From contig NZ_SCVC01000030.1 of assembly GCF_004297405.1 (NCBI RefSeq), positions 248,001 to 312,000 on the forward strand: a DNA stretch of 64,000 nucleotides, read 5' to 3'. Positions 54,615 to 62,623 of the stretch are shown in pieces; positions within the stretch are counted from its first letter, which is position 1; every line of letters starts with the position of its first letter. Source of the DNA: Reyranella sp. (GTDB lineage Bacteria > Pseudomonadota > Alphaproteobacteria > Reyranellales > Reyranellaceae). The notes under the pieces were generated by a model, which was not told the DNA's origin, searched no databases, and saw only the letters and a list, made by a program, of their open reading frames with translations. Both the position numbers and the translations under genes were made by a program.

Positions 54615-57497
54615 TCAGACTCGAAACTCGGTGAGCGCCTTGCTCATGCGGCGGATGGGCGCGACCAGGCTCTGCCGGAACGACGCGGTCTCGGGGCAGC
54701 CGAAGCCCAGCATGTCCTCGTAGAAGTCGAGCTGCTCGATGACCGACAGGAGTTTCACCGGCGAACCGACATGCTTCCAGGCGTCGAGGTAGGATTGCCG
54801 TATGCCGACCTCCTCCCTCTCACCAAATGAGTCGCTGGCCATCGCTGTCATCATCCTGAGGTCGGTCGTGGCAATCAGCAGCCAGAAATCGTCCGGCTCA
54901 GGAGTTCCGACCTCCCTGGCAAGCGCCAGGAGCTCGTCGTGCAGCCCCTTCGTCGACTTGCCCGACCGCAACGCCGTGATCAGCCGCGCCGAAAGGCGCA
55001 TCAGCATCGGGTAGCTGCGATGGATAGGACGCAGGCCGCCGGCCCGCCCTTCGGGCAAGCAGCCTATGGCCTTCTCATAGCATTCGGCCATCCGGGCCAG
55101 GGCTTCGTCGGCGGCCTCCGACTTCGCCCGGACCTGCGCCAGCCGCTTCCAGCACCCACCGGCAATCGCCAGCCGCTCCGGCGTCGGTCCCAGCACGCCG
55201 ATGAGATCCTCGATGAGTTTGCGGGACGCCTCGATTTCTTCGACTGCAACCTCCAGCAGGCTGTCGCTATGACCGGCGTAGTGGAAGCCGACAGCCGCGC
55301 TCCGCGCCCTGAGGTTGGCGAGCTGCTCGATCGCCTTTACGTTGAAACGTGAATCAGCTCCCGCCCGCGCCGCCTCGTAGTGCTCGATGGCCTTGCTCAG
55401 CTCGCTGAGCTCGGCTTGCGCCTCACCGAGCGCCACACGCAGCTCCGCGACGCCGAGCCAGTTCCGCGCGCTCGCCTCGATTTCGATCGCGTCGAGGCGC
55501 GCACGCTGCTGCTCGATGTCGCGTTCGAGTCCGATGTTTACGTCGTCCCGGATCTGCTCGACCGCAGCAATCGCTTCGGCACAGGCAACGAAAGGCTCGT
55601 GATGGCCTTCCCTGCTGCTGCTGTCACCCTGGCTTGCCTGCCGGTAGACGCGCGGCAATGCATAGTCGGGCTCGCCGTAGCACTGATAGGCGCCCCAGGT
55701 CGTTCCCGACGGCCGGACCTCATAGGCGGCGCGGCGCGCAAACAGGGCAGCCTCGCCGAAGCCGACGCCACTCAGCATGTTCTTGTAGAATTTCTTGCTG
55801 AACGCCAGCGCAGCGTCGTCGTCGACCGCCCAACCGGCGGCGACGACGGCACGCACGCCACCCCTGATGAGCTGGACGGCGACGCTGGCCGCAAGTTCCG
55901 GCTGGTTGATCACCAGCGCCGCCTTGCGCGCCTCCTCCTCGGCTCCGGGCTCGACCTTGCCGATGTGGCAGCAATTCAGGAAAAAGAGATTGGGCGCGAC
56001 CGGCATCTTCGACAGCACCGACGGCCCCAGGACCACGCCGCTGCCCAGCACCACGCCGGTCATCGGCCGCAACACGCCGTCGCTGCCCGCCATCTTCTTG
56101 CGCACGACGCCGTGGGCGGCGATGTGCACGATCTCCCAGGCCTCGGCCACGAGATGCTGGCAGATGTTCTCGGGTGTCGCGTCACGCTCGCTGAGTACGG
56201 TAACATCATGCGAGGCTGCGAGCAGCTCGCGCACCGCGATCGCTTCGTCGAGCGCGCCCGGCAAGGGCAGGAAGCCCATGGCGTGCGCTTCGGGCGGATC
56301 GCAGACGACCAACGCCTTGGGCCGGCCAGTCGGCACCACAACACGCTCCTGGAACCGGGATTGCAGGAGCTGCCGCACGAGGCCGTAGCGCACGGCCGGC
56401 GGATCGCGTGCCGCATCGCCCAGCACGCTGTCCATGGCCCATGGTCTGCGATCGTCCAGGAGCTCCCACGGAAACTGCGCGCTGTCCTCGTCGAGCACGA
56501 GCCGCCGGTTGCGCTCCTCGAGGCTCTGGTCCTTGAGGTTCGACGGCCACAGCAATTCGAACAGTGCGCGGCCCGGCGACACCGTGGCGCCCTCCGGACC
56601 TTCGGCCTTGATCGCGCGCCGCATCAGCGGTCCGACGACGTCCAGGTCGGCGGCGATGGTGCGTAGCTCGGCACGGGCCCGACCACCTGACACCGCGAAT
56701 GCAAGGCCGCGCTGGCCCTCCTCGCCATTGGCGCCCGCCTTCATCATCGTGATCTGGATGGGCTCCCACCAGCTTCGATCGCGCGCCGCAGCACTCCATC
56801 GCCGGGCCCCGCCGCGCCGTTCGATTTCCCTGTCGCAGATGAACAGCTTGCCGAGATTCGCCTGCGCCTCGACCGCACGATCGAGGATCCGCCAGACGGC
56901 GTGGGCACGCGCCTCGAGGACCTCGAGTATCTCGATCGACGCGAGCCTCGCGGCCAGTCCGGCGCGCGTCGCGAGAGCGGACTGCGCTTCGGCCATCGCC
57001 TGCAGGAGCGCCGTCACGCAGGTCGTGAGGTCGAGGCCACCCTCACCCGATCCGACCAGCAGGGCGCTCACCTTGATGTTGCAGGCGGTGCCGTCAGATG
57101 TGGTGCGACGCTGGTCGGCCTCGTCGGCGGCGAGAGCAAGGACTCCCTGCCTTATGGTGCGGCGAAGCCCGCCAAGGGAAAGGTTGGCTGCCTCGCCGAG
57201 GCCTACGACGACCGCACCGGGCGGCTTCTGCAGCGAATCGAGCACGACGACTGACGTTTCGAGCGGCCCCGGATAGAGGCCGAGATGGCGTCTTTGTGAC
57301 AGCCGGCCATCGAGCACGCGATCGAGCTGCGCCTCGGCGCCGGCGAAGGTATCGCCATTGTAATGACCGACCAGAACAGGATGCTTGGCAAAAGCCAGAT
57401 GGCCATGCACCACCTTGATCTGGATCTTCCCGCACGACGCTGATGCGGCCTCCCCCTGGGCAGAGGCTGAAAGACCCCGTGTCGCATCTGTATCCAC
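54615..57497 (-). CDS. CHAT-domain caspase-like protease
   Basis: A 960-residue protein. Residues about 25-240 form an N-terminal domain often found on CHAT proteins (KIQIKVVHGHLAFAKHPVLV). Residues about 330-640 are the CHAT peptidase: the histidine in EIVHIAAHGVV (His462) and the cysteine in NLFFLNCCHIGK (Cys510), then SVAVQLIRGGVRAVVAAGWA and AYQCYGEPDY. Residues 640-960 are helical and TPR-like. CHAT proteases are relatives of caspases and separase and act in several prokaryotic immune systems, including type III-E CRISPR. GTG 57497 follows GGAGG. No inhibitor gene is obvious. Confidence 0.88.
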   Translation of the reverse strand: MDTDATRGLSASAQGEAASASCGKIQIKVVHGHLAFAKHPVLVGHYNGDTFAGAEAQLDRVLDGRLSQRRHLGLYPGPLETSVVVLDSLQKPPGAVVVGLGEAANLSLGGLRRTIRQGVLALAADEADQRRTTSDGTACNIKVSALLVGSGEGGLDLTTCVTALLQAMAEAQSALATRAGLAARLASIEILEVLEARAHAVWRILDRAVEAQANLGKLFICDREIERRGGARRWSAAARDRSWWEPIQITMMKAGANGEEGQRGLAFAVSGGRARAELRTIAADLDVVGPLMRRAIKAEGPEGATVSPGRALFELLWPSNLKDQSLEERNRRLVLDEDSAQFPWELLDDRRPWAMDSVLGDAARDPPAVRYGLVRQLLQSRFQERVVVPTGRPKALVVCDPPEAHAMGFLPLPGALDEAIAVRELLAASHDVTVLSERDATPENICQHLVAEAWEIVHIAAHGVVRKKMAGSDGVLRPMTGVVLGSGVVLGPSVLSKMPVAPNLFFLNCCHIGKVEPGAEEEARKAALVINQPELAASVAVQLIRGGVRAVVAAGWAVDDDAALAFSKKFYKNMLSGVGFGEAALFARRAAYEVRPSGTTWGAYQCYGEPDYALPRVYRQASQGDSSSREGHHEPFVACAEAIAAVEQIRDDVNIGLERDIEQQRARLDAIEIEASARNWLGVAELRVALGEAQAELSELSKAIEHYEAARAGADSRFNVKAIEQLANLRARSAAVGFHYAGHSDSLLEVAVEEIEASRKLIEDLIGVLGPTPERLAIAGGCWKRLAQVRAKSEAADEALARMAECYEKAIGCLPEGRAGGLRPIHRSYPMLMRLSARLITALRSGKSTKGLHDELLALAREVGTPEPDDFWLLIATTDLRMMTAMASDSFGEREEVGIRQSYLDAWKHVGSPVKLLSVIEQLDFYEDMLGFGCPETASFRQSLVAPIRRMSKALTEFRV

Positions 57498-57680
57498 GTT
57501 CGACCTCCGCTGATGCGGGGTGGGACCGAAAACCTAGGGAGGGGACAAAAGCCTACTAACCACGCGGGGCCAAATCAAGAATCTGCGTGTAGCTGCCTAA
57601 CACAGTACAACCTGATCCTTCTGTGACATTTACCGCTCGGGCGGAAATCGAGCGCGTTCCTGCCGAATCACTCACCGTCG

Positions 57681-59675
57681 TCAAAGCGACCCGGGATCGA
57701 TGATCTCGGGTTGGCGTCCCGTCAAGGTGCGTACCAGGTTGGTCATATGCTGCGTGCCGCCCGGGCCATCGCCCTTCTCGCCATTCCAAAGTGCTACGAA
57801 CGACACTTTCAGCAAACCTTGCGACAAGGCGCTGTAGAGCATCCAGCGGTTACAGCGGTCATGAACGCTCACATCCTTCGGTCCGGGACCGAGCTCGTCC
57901 TGCATGACGAGAAGCGTCGTATTGGCGTGTGCCTTGGCGTCGAGGAAGCCCTGCTCCCAGCGGTGATCGGGATCGGCAAAGGTCACGGATTCGGCCAGGA
58001 ACTGCGGCTCCGGCCGGGCGAGCCGCAACTCGAGCCGCATGCCGCGCTCCAGGCAGGCTTCGGCGAACAGCAGGTCGCCGCCGCTGGCGCCGCCACAGAC
58101 GCCGAGATCGCCTTTGCCGGCACCGAGCTTGTCGAGGCGCGCGCGAATCGCCGCCACCGCCGCTGCGACTTTGGACGCCGGAAAGCGCGCTTGCTTGGCC
58201 TTGCCCGGGCCGCGAACGGCGGGATCGTCGATCATATGGCCGCTGAACAGCACGACATGGCTCGGCGACGCGGCGCGTGGGCCAACCAAATTGTCGAGCT
58301 GCTGGTCGGCCCGCTCAATGGCGCGCGACGCTTCCGGCACGATCTCGGGACGGAAGCCGAGCGTGCCCAGGATGCGAAGCTGCTGCAGCATCGAATCGAG
58401 TGCGAACCGATCTCGTGCCGCCGCCGCCAGCGCTGCCGCCTCCGCATAATCGTCGATCGCATCGTCCTTGCGGTTCTCGACCAGGGCGAGTTCGGCGCGG
58501 CTGGCGAGCGACCAATAGTTCTTGGCCTTCTCCACCTCCACCGCGACGCACCAGCTTACACCTGCCGCCATCTGATCGAGTGGCATTCTGCTCTTGCGTC
58601 CCGTGACATGCTCCCAGAGCTTGCCAAGGCTCAGCGCATTGATGCCAGGATAATGGTTGGCCGGCTCGGCGCGGAAGGCATCGAGATAGGCATTGGCTGC
58701 CGCCTGCAGGCTCGGTGCCGTGTCGCGCGCCGCCCCGCCGGGGTCGGCCTGGCGCTGCGGATGGGCTTTCCAGGCCTCGGTCCACTCATCCTTCAAGGTG
58801 CGGGCGAGAATGCTCAAAGTCTCGCCATCCTTATGGTCTGCGGAGAGGCGTTGCAGAGCCTGACGCGCGTCTGCGTGGCGCCCGGCGCGGCCCAGCGCCA
58901 CGCCTTCGAGTTGGCGTGCCTTGAGATCGTCTGGATCGACTGCCAGCGCGCGCTGGGCAATCGCTAGCGCATAGAGCGGCCGCCTGAGTTCGAGGAGGGC
59001 CTTGGCTGCCTCGCGCAGTGCTTCTAGTTCGAGGACGCTGTTGGGCGTCTCCTCGGCCAGCACCAGAATGTCACCCGGACGCTCCTTGCGATGGGCGACG
59101 TCGATCCTGTTCTGCCAGTCCTCCAGCGCCTCCCACAGTTCGTTGGTGTCGCCAACCTTGAGGGTCTTCCAGTCCGGCTCCTGCAGACTAGGCAATTGCT
59201 GGAACACCGGACTGGCGCGCCGCCCTCGCCAGGCACCCAGGGTCGCCTCGATCGCACTGGTGAGGCCTTGCCGCTCACGCTCGACGGAATCCGGATCGAG
59301 CCTGCCGTCCCTCAAAGTGTATCGATGCATGCGCTGGCCAGCGAGATCGAAAGGTAAACGCTCGCGCATCGCATAAGTCAGTACGGTGCCGCCGGACCGC
59401 AATGCATGGCGCACGCCGATCTCGTACCAGACATTGGGATTGTCCATCGTCAGGTCGGCGACGACGAACTCCGCCAGCAGCAGGTCTTGAAACATATCGG
59501 CATGGATCGAACCTGCGCGCCAGTCGGCGTCGGCGCGATGAGGCGTAAGGTTCGCCGCTTTGATCGCCGGCGCCAGCAGCTCGGTATAGATCGCATCGCA
59601 ATCGATCTCCGTGCCGTCAGCCAGCTTCTTCCGGCCAAACGGCATGATCACGAAAGCACGACGGGTCGAGGTCAT
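57681..59675 (-). CDS. Deoxyribosyltransferase-like/TPR (TRAFs-binding-like)/SLOG-like protein
   Basis: A 664-residue protein. Residues 5-135 resemble nucleoside 2-deoxyribosyltransferase-like domains (FVIMPFG, then FVVADLTMDNPNVWYEIGVR with glutamate 85), a fold that can act on nucleotides or NAD-related compounds. Residues about 150-470 are TPR-like (LLELRRPLYALAIAQRALAV) and resemble the MAP3K TRAFs-binding region found in conflict-system proteins. The C-terminal part has VCGGASGGDLLFAEACLERG, a SLOG/LOG-like nucleotide-binding loop. The ATG overlaps the patatin stop (ATGA), so the two are coupled. Domain names are from pattern recognition and need profile confirmation. Confidence 0.75.
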   Translation of the reverse strand: MTSTRRAFVIMPFGRKKLADGTEIDCDAIYTELLAPAIKAANLTPHRADADWRAGSIHADMFQDLLLAEFVVADLTMDNPNVWYEIGVRHALRSGGTVLTYAMRERLPFDLAGQRMHRYTLRDGRLDPDSVERERQGLTSAIEATLGAWRGRRASPVFQQLPSLQEPDWKTLKVGDTNELWEALEDWQNRIDVAHRKERPGDILVLAEETPNSVLELEALREAAKALLELRRPLYALAIAQRALAVDPDDLKARQLEGVALGRAGRHADARQALQRLSADHKDGETLSILARTLKDEWTEAWKAHPQRQADPGGAARDTAPSLQAAANAYLDAFRAEPANHYPGINALSLGKLWEHVTGRKSRMPLDQMAAGVSWCVAVEVEKAKNYWSLASRAELALVENRKDDAIDDYAEAAALAAAARDRFALDSMLQQLRILGTLGFRPEIVPEASRAIERADQQLDNLVGPRAASPSHVVLFSGHMIDDPAVRGPGKAKQARFPASKVAAAVAAIRARLDKLGAGKGDLGVCGGASGGDLLFAEACLERGMRLELRLARPEPQFLAESVTFADPDHRWEQGFLDAKAHANTTLLVMQDELGPGPKDVSVHDRCNRWMLYSALSQGLLKVSFVALWNGEKGDGPGGTQHMTNLVRTLTGRQPEIIDPGSL

Positions 59676-60850
59676 GGCTTGGGAGCGAACTGACTGAAAT
59701 GGTCGAGTGAAACCTGCCGGGAATAGGCCTCGCCTACTCGCTGGATGTTGCGAATGAACTTGACGGAGTCCATGACCTGTACGTCCTCCGGCTTTATGTC
59801 GCCGAGGCCCAGCGCCTGCAGGCCGGGACCGGAAACGTCCGGATCATAACGGACATAGGTGAACTGCTTCGACCCGGACCAGTTTGCCCCATCGCCCGGC
59901 TTCGTCACGCCATCGCCGAACTCGCGATCGATTGGCGCGCCGAAGCGGCAGTCGCCGATCATCCTACAGGTCATGTCCCAGCCCGCAGCGGCTGCATTCA
60001 TCAGTGCCGCCGGCATGCTCTTTGCATGGTCGAGAAGCCAAAGGTCACCGGGCTTCAGCCCCAGCCTGGCCCGCGGCGCCGTCCCGGTACCAACCGAGAC
60101 GATGAGGAGGTCGTCGACGCCGGTCTTCCAGTTGACCTTGTACGGTGCCGCCGTCGCCATCTGAAAGGCTAGGAAAGCCGGATTGTTGTAGGTGGTGACG
60201 CCGCCATCGACGAAGACGAATGAATACTCCTTCGACGTGCCCTCGCCGAAGACGACCACTTCCGGGGGAAAGAAAGTGGGTGCCGCGGTGCTGGCGCGCA
60301 CCAGCTGCCACAAGGGCAGCCTGAGATTGCAGTCGCCCCGGCTGGGGTCGTTGTAACGCGCGTGCGGATTGTTGCTGACCGGCCACGGCGAATCCGTCGT
60401 GTGGTTGCGCATTACCATCATCAGCAGGCATTGCAGGTTTTCGTTGCCCAATGTCGCCAGAGGCGCGCCATCCTTGTAACCGAGCGCGCGATTGATCTCG
60501 GTCTGGAGAATCTGGGCCAGCGGCCCATCGTTGTAGCTGTAGCGCAGGCGCTTGGTGAAGGAGGACGGTTCGAACATCGTCGCGCCGCTTTTGACGTAGA
60601 ATTCACGGATCTGGCCCGTCGACATTCCCGCGGCGAGGCAGGTCGCGATGATCGCGCCAGTGCTTGTTCCGCAGACGAAGTCGAAGAAATCAGAGAGGAC
60701 GAGGTCGGGGTTGCCGCCGTGCTGGCGCAGGTCGGCCTCGAGCTTCGCCAGGATTTCCACACTCATCAGGCCCAGGATGCCACCGCCGTCGCATGCCAGG
60801 ATCTTCTTCGGCCCCTTGGCGGTCATGCGTGCACGCACTCGATCAGTCAT
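59672..60850 (-). CDS. Patatin-like phospholipase, first gene of the leftward unit
   Basis: A 392-residue patatin-fold lipase. The oxyanion loop KILACDGGGILGLMSVEIL, the nucleophile serine in FVCGTSTGAIIATCLAAG (Ser63) and the catalytic aspartate in FVFVDGGVTTYNNPA (Asp215) are intact. It would cut acyl ester bonds of phospholipids. Patatin effectors degrade membranes in CBASS and other anti-phage systems. ATG 60850 leaves 284 bases to the divergent TIR gene; an in-frame extension to 61027 is unsupported. Its stop overlaps the next gene's start. Confidence 0.93.
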   Translation of the reverse strand: MTDRVRARMTAKGPKKILACDGGGILGLMSVEILAKLEADLRQHGGNPDLVLSDFFDFVCGTSTGAIIATCLAAGMSTGQIREFYVKSGATMFEPSSFTKRLRYSYNDGPLAQILQTEINRALGYKDGAPLATLGNENLQCLLMMVMRNHTTDSPWPVSNNPHARYNDPSRGDCNLRLPLWQLVRASTAAPTFFPPEVVVFGEGTSKEYSFVFVDGGVTTYNNPAFLAFQMATAAPYKVNWKTGVDDLLIVSVGTGTAPRARLGLKPGDLWLLDHAKSMPAALMNAAAAGWDMTCRMIGDCRFGAPIDREFGDGVTKPGDGANWSGSKQFTYVRYDPDVSGPGLQALGLGDIKPEDVQVMDSVKFIRNIQRVGEAYSRQVSLDHFSQFAPKP

Positions 60851-61054
60851 GGCGACCTCACGTTTTTTTGATGTGATGCCCTTATGCCGGTGCCCCCCAC
60901 TCCGCCTCTCCGGCCTGGGCCGGGAGAGGAGTGCGAAGGGAAAAATGCGACGCGACTGTCGACGACACGTTGGGGCAAGGCGGGCGCGACGGCAAGACTC
61001 GTCGGATGGTTCCTGGATGCGGACCATATGACATTGCTACCCAAGGTTTAATCG

Positions 61055-61082
61055 TTGACCTGAAGTGAATTGAGCTTAGACT
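61055..61082 (+). promoter_or_regulatory. Candidate promoter of the TIR-nSTAND unit
   Basis: TTGACC (61055-61060), 16 bases, TAGACT (61077-61082), 52 bases before the TIR gene ATG. The divergent 60851-61134 region should hold promoters for both units; no obvious palindromic operator was seen in it. Confidence 0.4.
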
Positions 61083-61134
61083 TTGTGGGCAAGTGTGCGT
61101 GTCAGGCGGCCGACCTGTGGGGAACCGGTAGCTA

Positions 61135-62616
61135 ATGGCCTACGCGAACGGGTACAAACACGACGTTTTCATCAGTTTTGCCCTCGTCGACGATGCCGGT
61201 GCATCTGACGAGCCGGGCTGGGTCGTGCGCTTTGCCGATGACTTTTCCAATGCGTTGAAGGCCCGGTTGGGCGGGACGCCCGAGCTCGAAATCTTCTTCA
61301 GCCAGCGAAAGTCACAGGGCGGCAGCTACTCCATTGCGAGCTTTGCGTCCGATGCACGCGAGTCGGCGTTGATGCTGTCGATCGCCTCGCCGAGCTATGT
61401 CGGCGACAGGGCCGGCGCCAAGCCAGTGTCGCTGCAGGAGCTCGACGCCTTCGCTGGCGTTCATGGCGCCCAGAGCGTCGACCGGTTGTTCCTGGCCCAG
61501 GTTCTGCCCTTCCTGGAGAGTGAGCCGTGCCCCGAGATGCTGCGCTCGAAGATCCCTGTACGCTTCTGGTACGAGACAGATGCCGGGGCGGCCATAACGC
61601 TGGAGCCAACTACACCCGAACGGAGGGAGCAGTACAAGGCCCGGCTCGGTGACCTCGCGGAGGCGATGAGCCGGCAGTTGCTGGCCTTGCGCAGGGCAAG
61701 CCAGAAGCCGGGAAACGGTGGACCAGCCCTCGGTCAGAATCAGCCCGGGCCGTCGCCGCAAGATCCAGCGGTGGGTTCGGGAGCCACTCCCAGCCTGGGT
61801 ACGGTCCTGCTGGCGCAGGTGACGGACGATCTCGAGGAAGAGCGCGAGCAGGTGCGACGCCATCTGCAGCAGTATGGTGTACGTGTCCTGCCGGAGGAGC
61901 AGTTCTATCCGGCCGAGTCGGAAGCGTTCACGAAGGCCTTCGAAGCCGATCTGGCGCGCGCCGACATGGTCGTGCAGCTCCTGAGCCGCCTCAAGGGCAG
62001 CCGTCCAGATGGCCATGTTCAGCTCCAGGCCGGGCTCGCGGCCAAGTCGGGCAAGGCGCTCGCACAATGGCGCCATCCGGAGACCTCCATTGACGGCCTC
62101 AGCGACCAGCAACGCGCGCTACTCGAGAGCTCGACAGTCTTCGTGAGTGGCCTGGAAGCCTTCAAGCTCGACGTGGTCGCGCGGCTCCGTGTGCTGCTCA
62201 ATCCCAAACCGGCTCCATCGAAGCTCGCTGTATCTGGCGGGGTGCTCGTCTTCATCAACGCCGACACGCCCGACATATCGATCGCCGAGGGCGTCGGACA
62301 GACGATCACGGGCGCCGGCCACGGCTGCTCGTTCCCGCTTCTCGAAGGCTCGCAGCAGGATATGCGCGAGGACCTCGAGAATAACATCGTCGGCTGCGAT
62401 GCGCTGGTGCTTGTCTACGGTGCCACGCAGGCGAAATGGGTGCGCGCCCAGTTGCTGAACTACAACAAGGTGAAGAACAGGCGTCAGCTCCCGGTGCGTG
62501 TGCTCGCGATCTATACTGGCGAGGACGAGAAACCACCCGTCGGCATGACCCTGCCCGAGCTGATGCAGGTCAATTCGGCCAGACTGCCGAACGCACTCGC
62601 CTTGCTGGCTAATTGA
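61135..62616 (+). CDS. Protein with three TIR/TIR-like modules
   Basis: A 493-residue protein. Residues 8-185 form a TIR domain: HDVFISFALVDDAG, then WVVRFADDFSNALKARLGG, LEIFFSQRK, and SIASPSYVG followed by QELDAF, where glutamate 102 is in the place of the NAD-cleaving glutamate. A proline/glycine linker follows. Residues about 221-355 (TVLLAQVTDDLEEEREQVRR) and 366-490 (VLVFINADTPDISIAEGVGQ) look like two more TIR-like folds without the catalytic core. The likely role is NAD depletion or signalling on activation, with the other two modules for assembly. The next gene, an nSTAND ATPase, starts eight bases after its stop. Confidence 0.85.
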   Translation: MAYANGYKHDVFISFALVDDAGASDEPGWVVRFADDFSNALKARLGGTPELEIFFSQRKSQGGSYSIASFASDARESALMLSIASPSYVGDRAGAKPVSLQELDAFAGVHGAQSVDRLFLAQVLPFLESEPCPEMLRSKIPVRFWYETDAGAAITLEPTTPERREQYKARLGDLAEAMSRQLLALRRASQKPGNGGPALGQNQPGPSPQDPAVGSGATPSLGTVLLAQVTDDLEEEREQVRRHLQQYGVRVLPEEQFYPAESEAFTKAFEADLARADMVVQLLSRLKGSRPDGHVQLQAGLAAKSGKALAQWRHPETSIDGLSDQQRALLESSTVFVSGLEAFKLDVVARLRVLLNPKPAPSKLAVSGGVLVFINADTPDISIAEGVGQTITGAGHGCSFPLLEGSQQDMREDLENNIVGCDALVLVYGATQAKWVRAQLLNYNKVKNRRQLPVRVLAIYTGEDEKPPVGMTLPELMQVNSARLPNALALLAN

Positions 62617-62623
62617 GGGCGCC

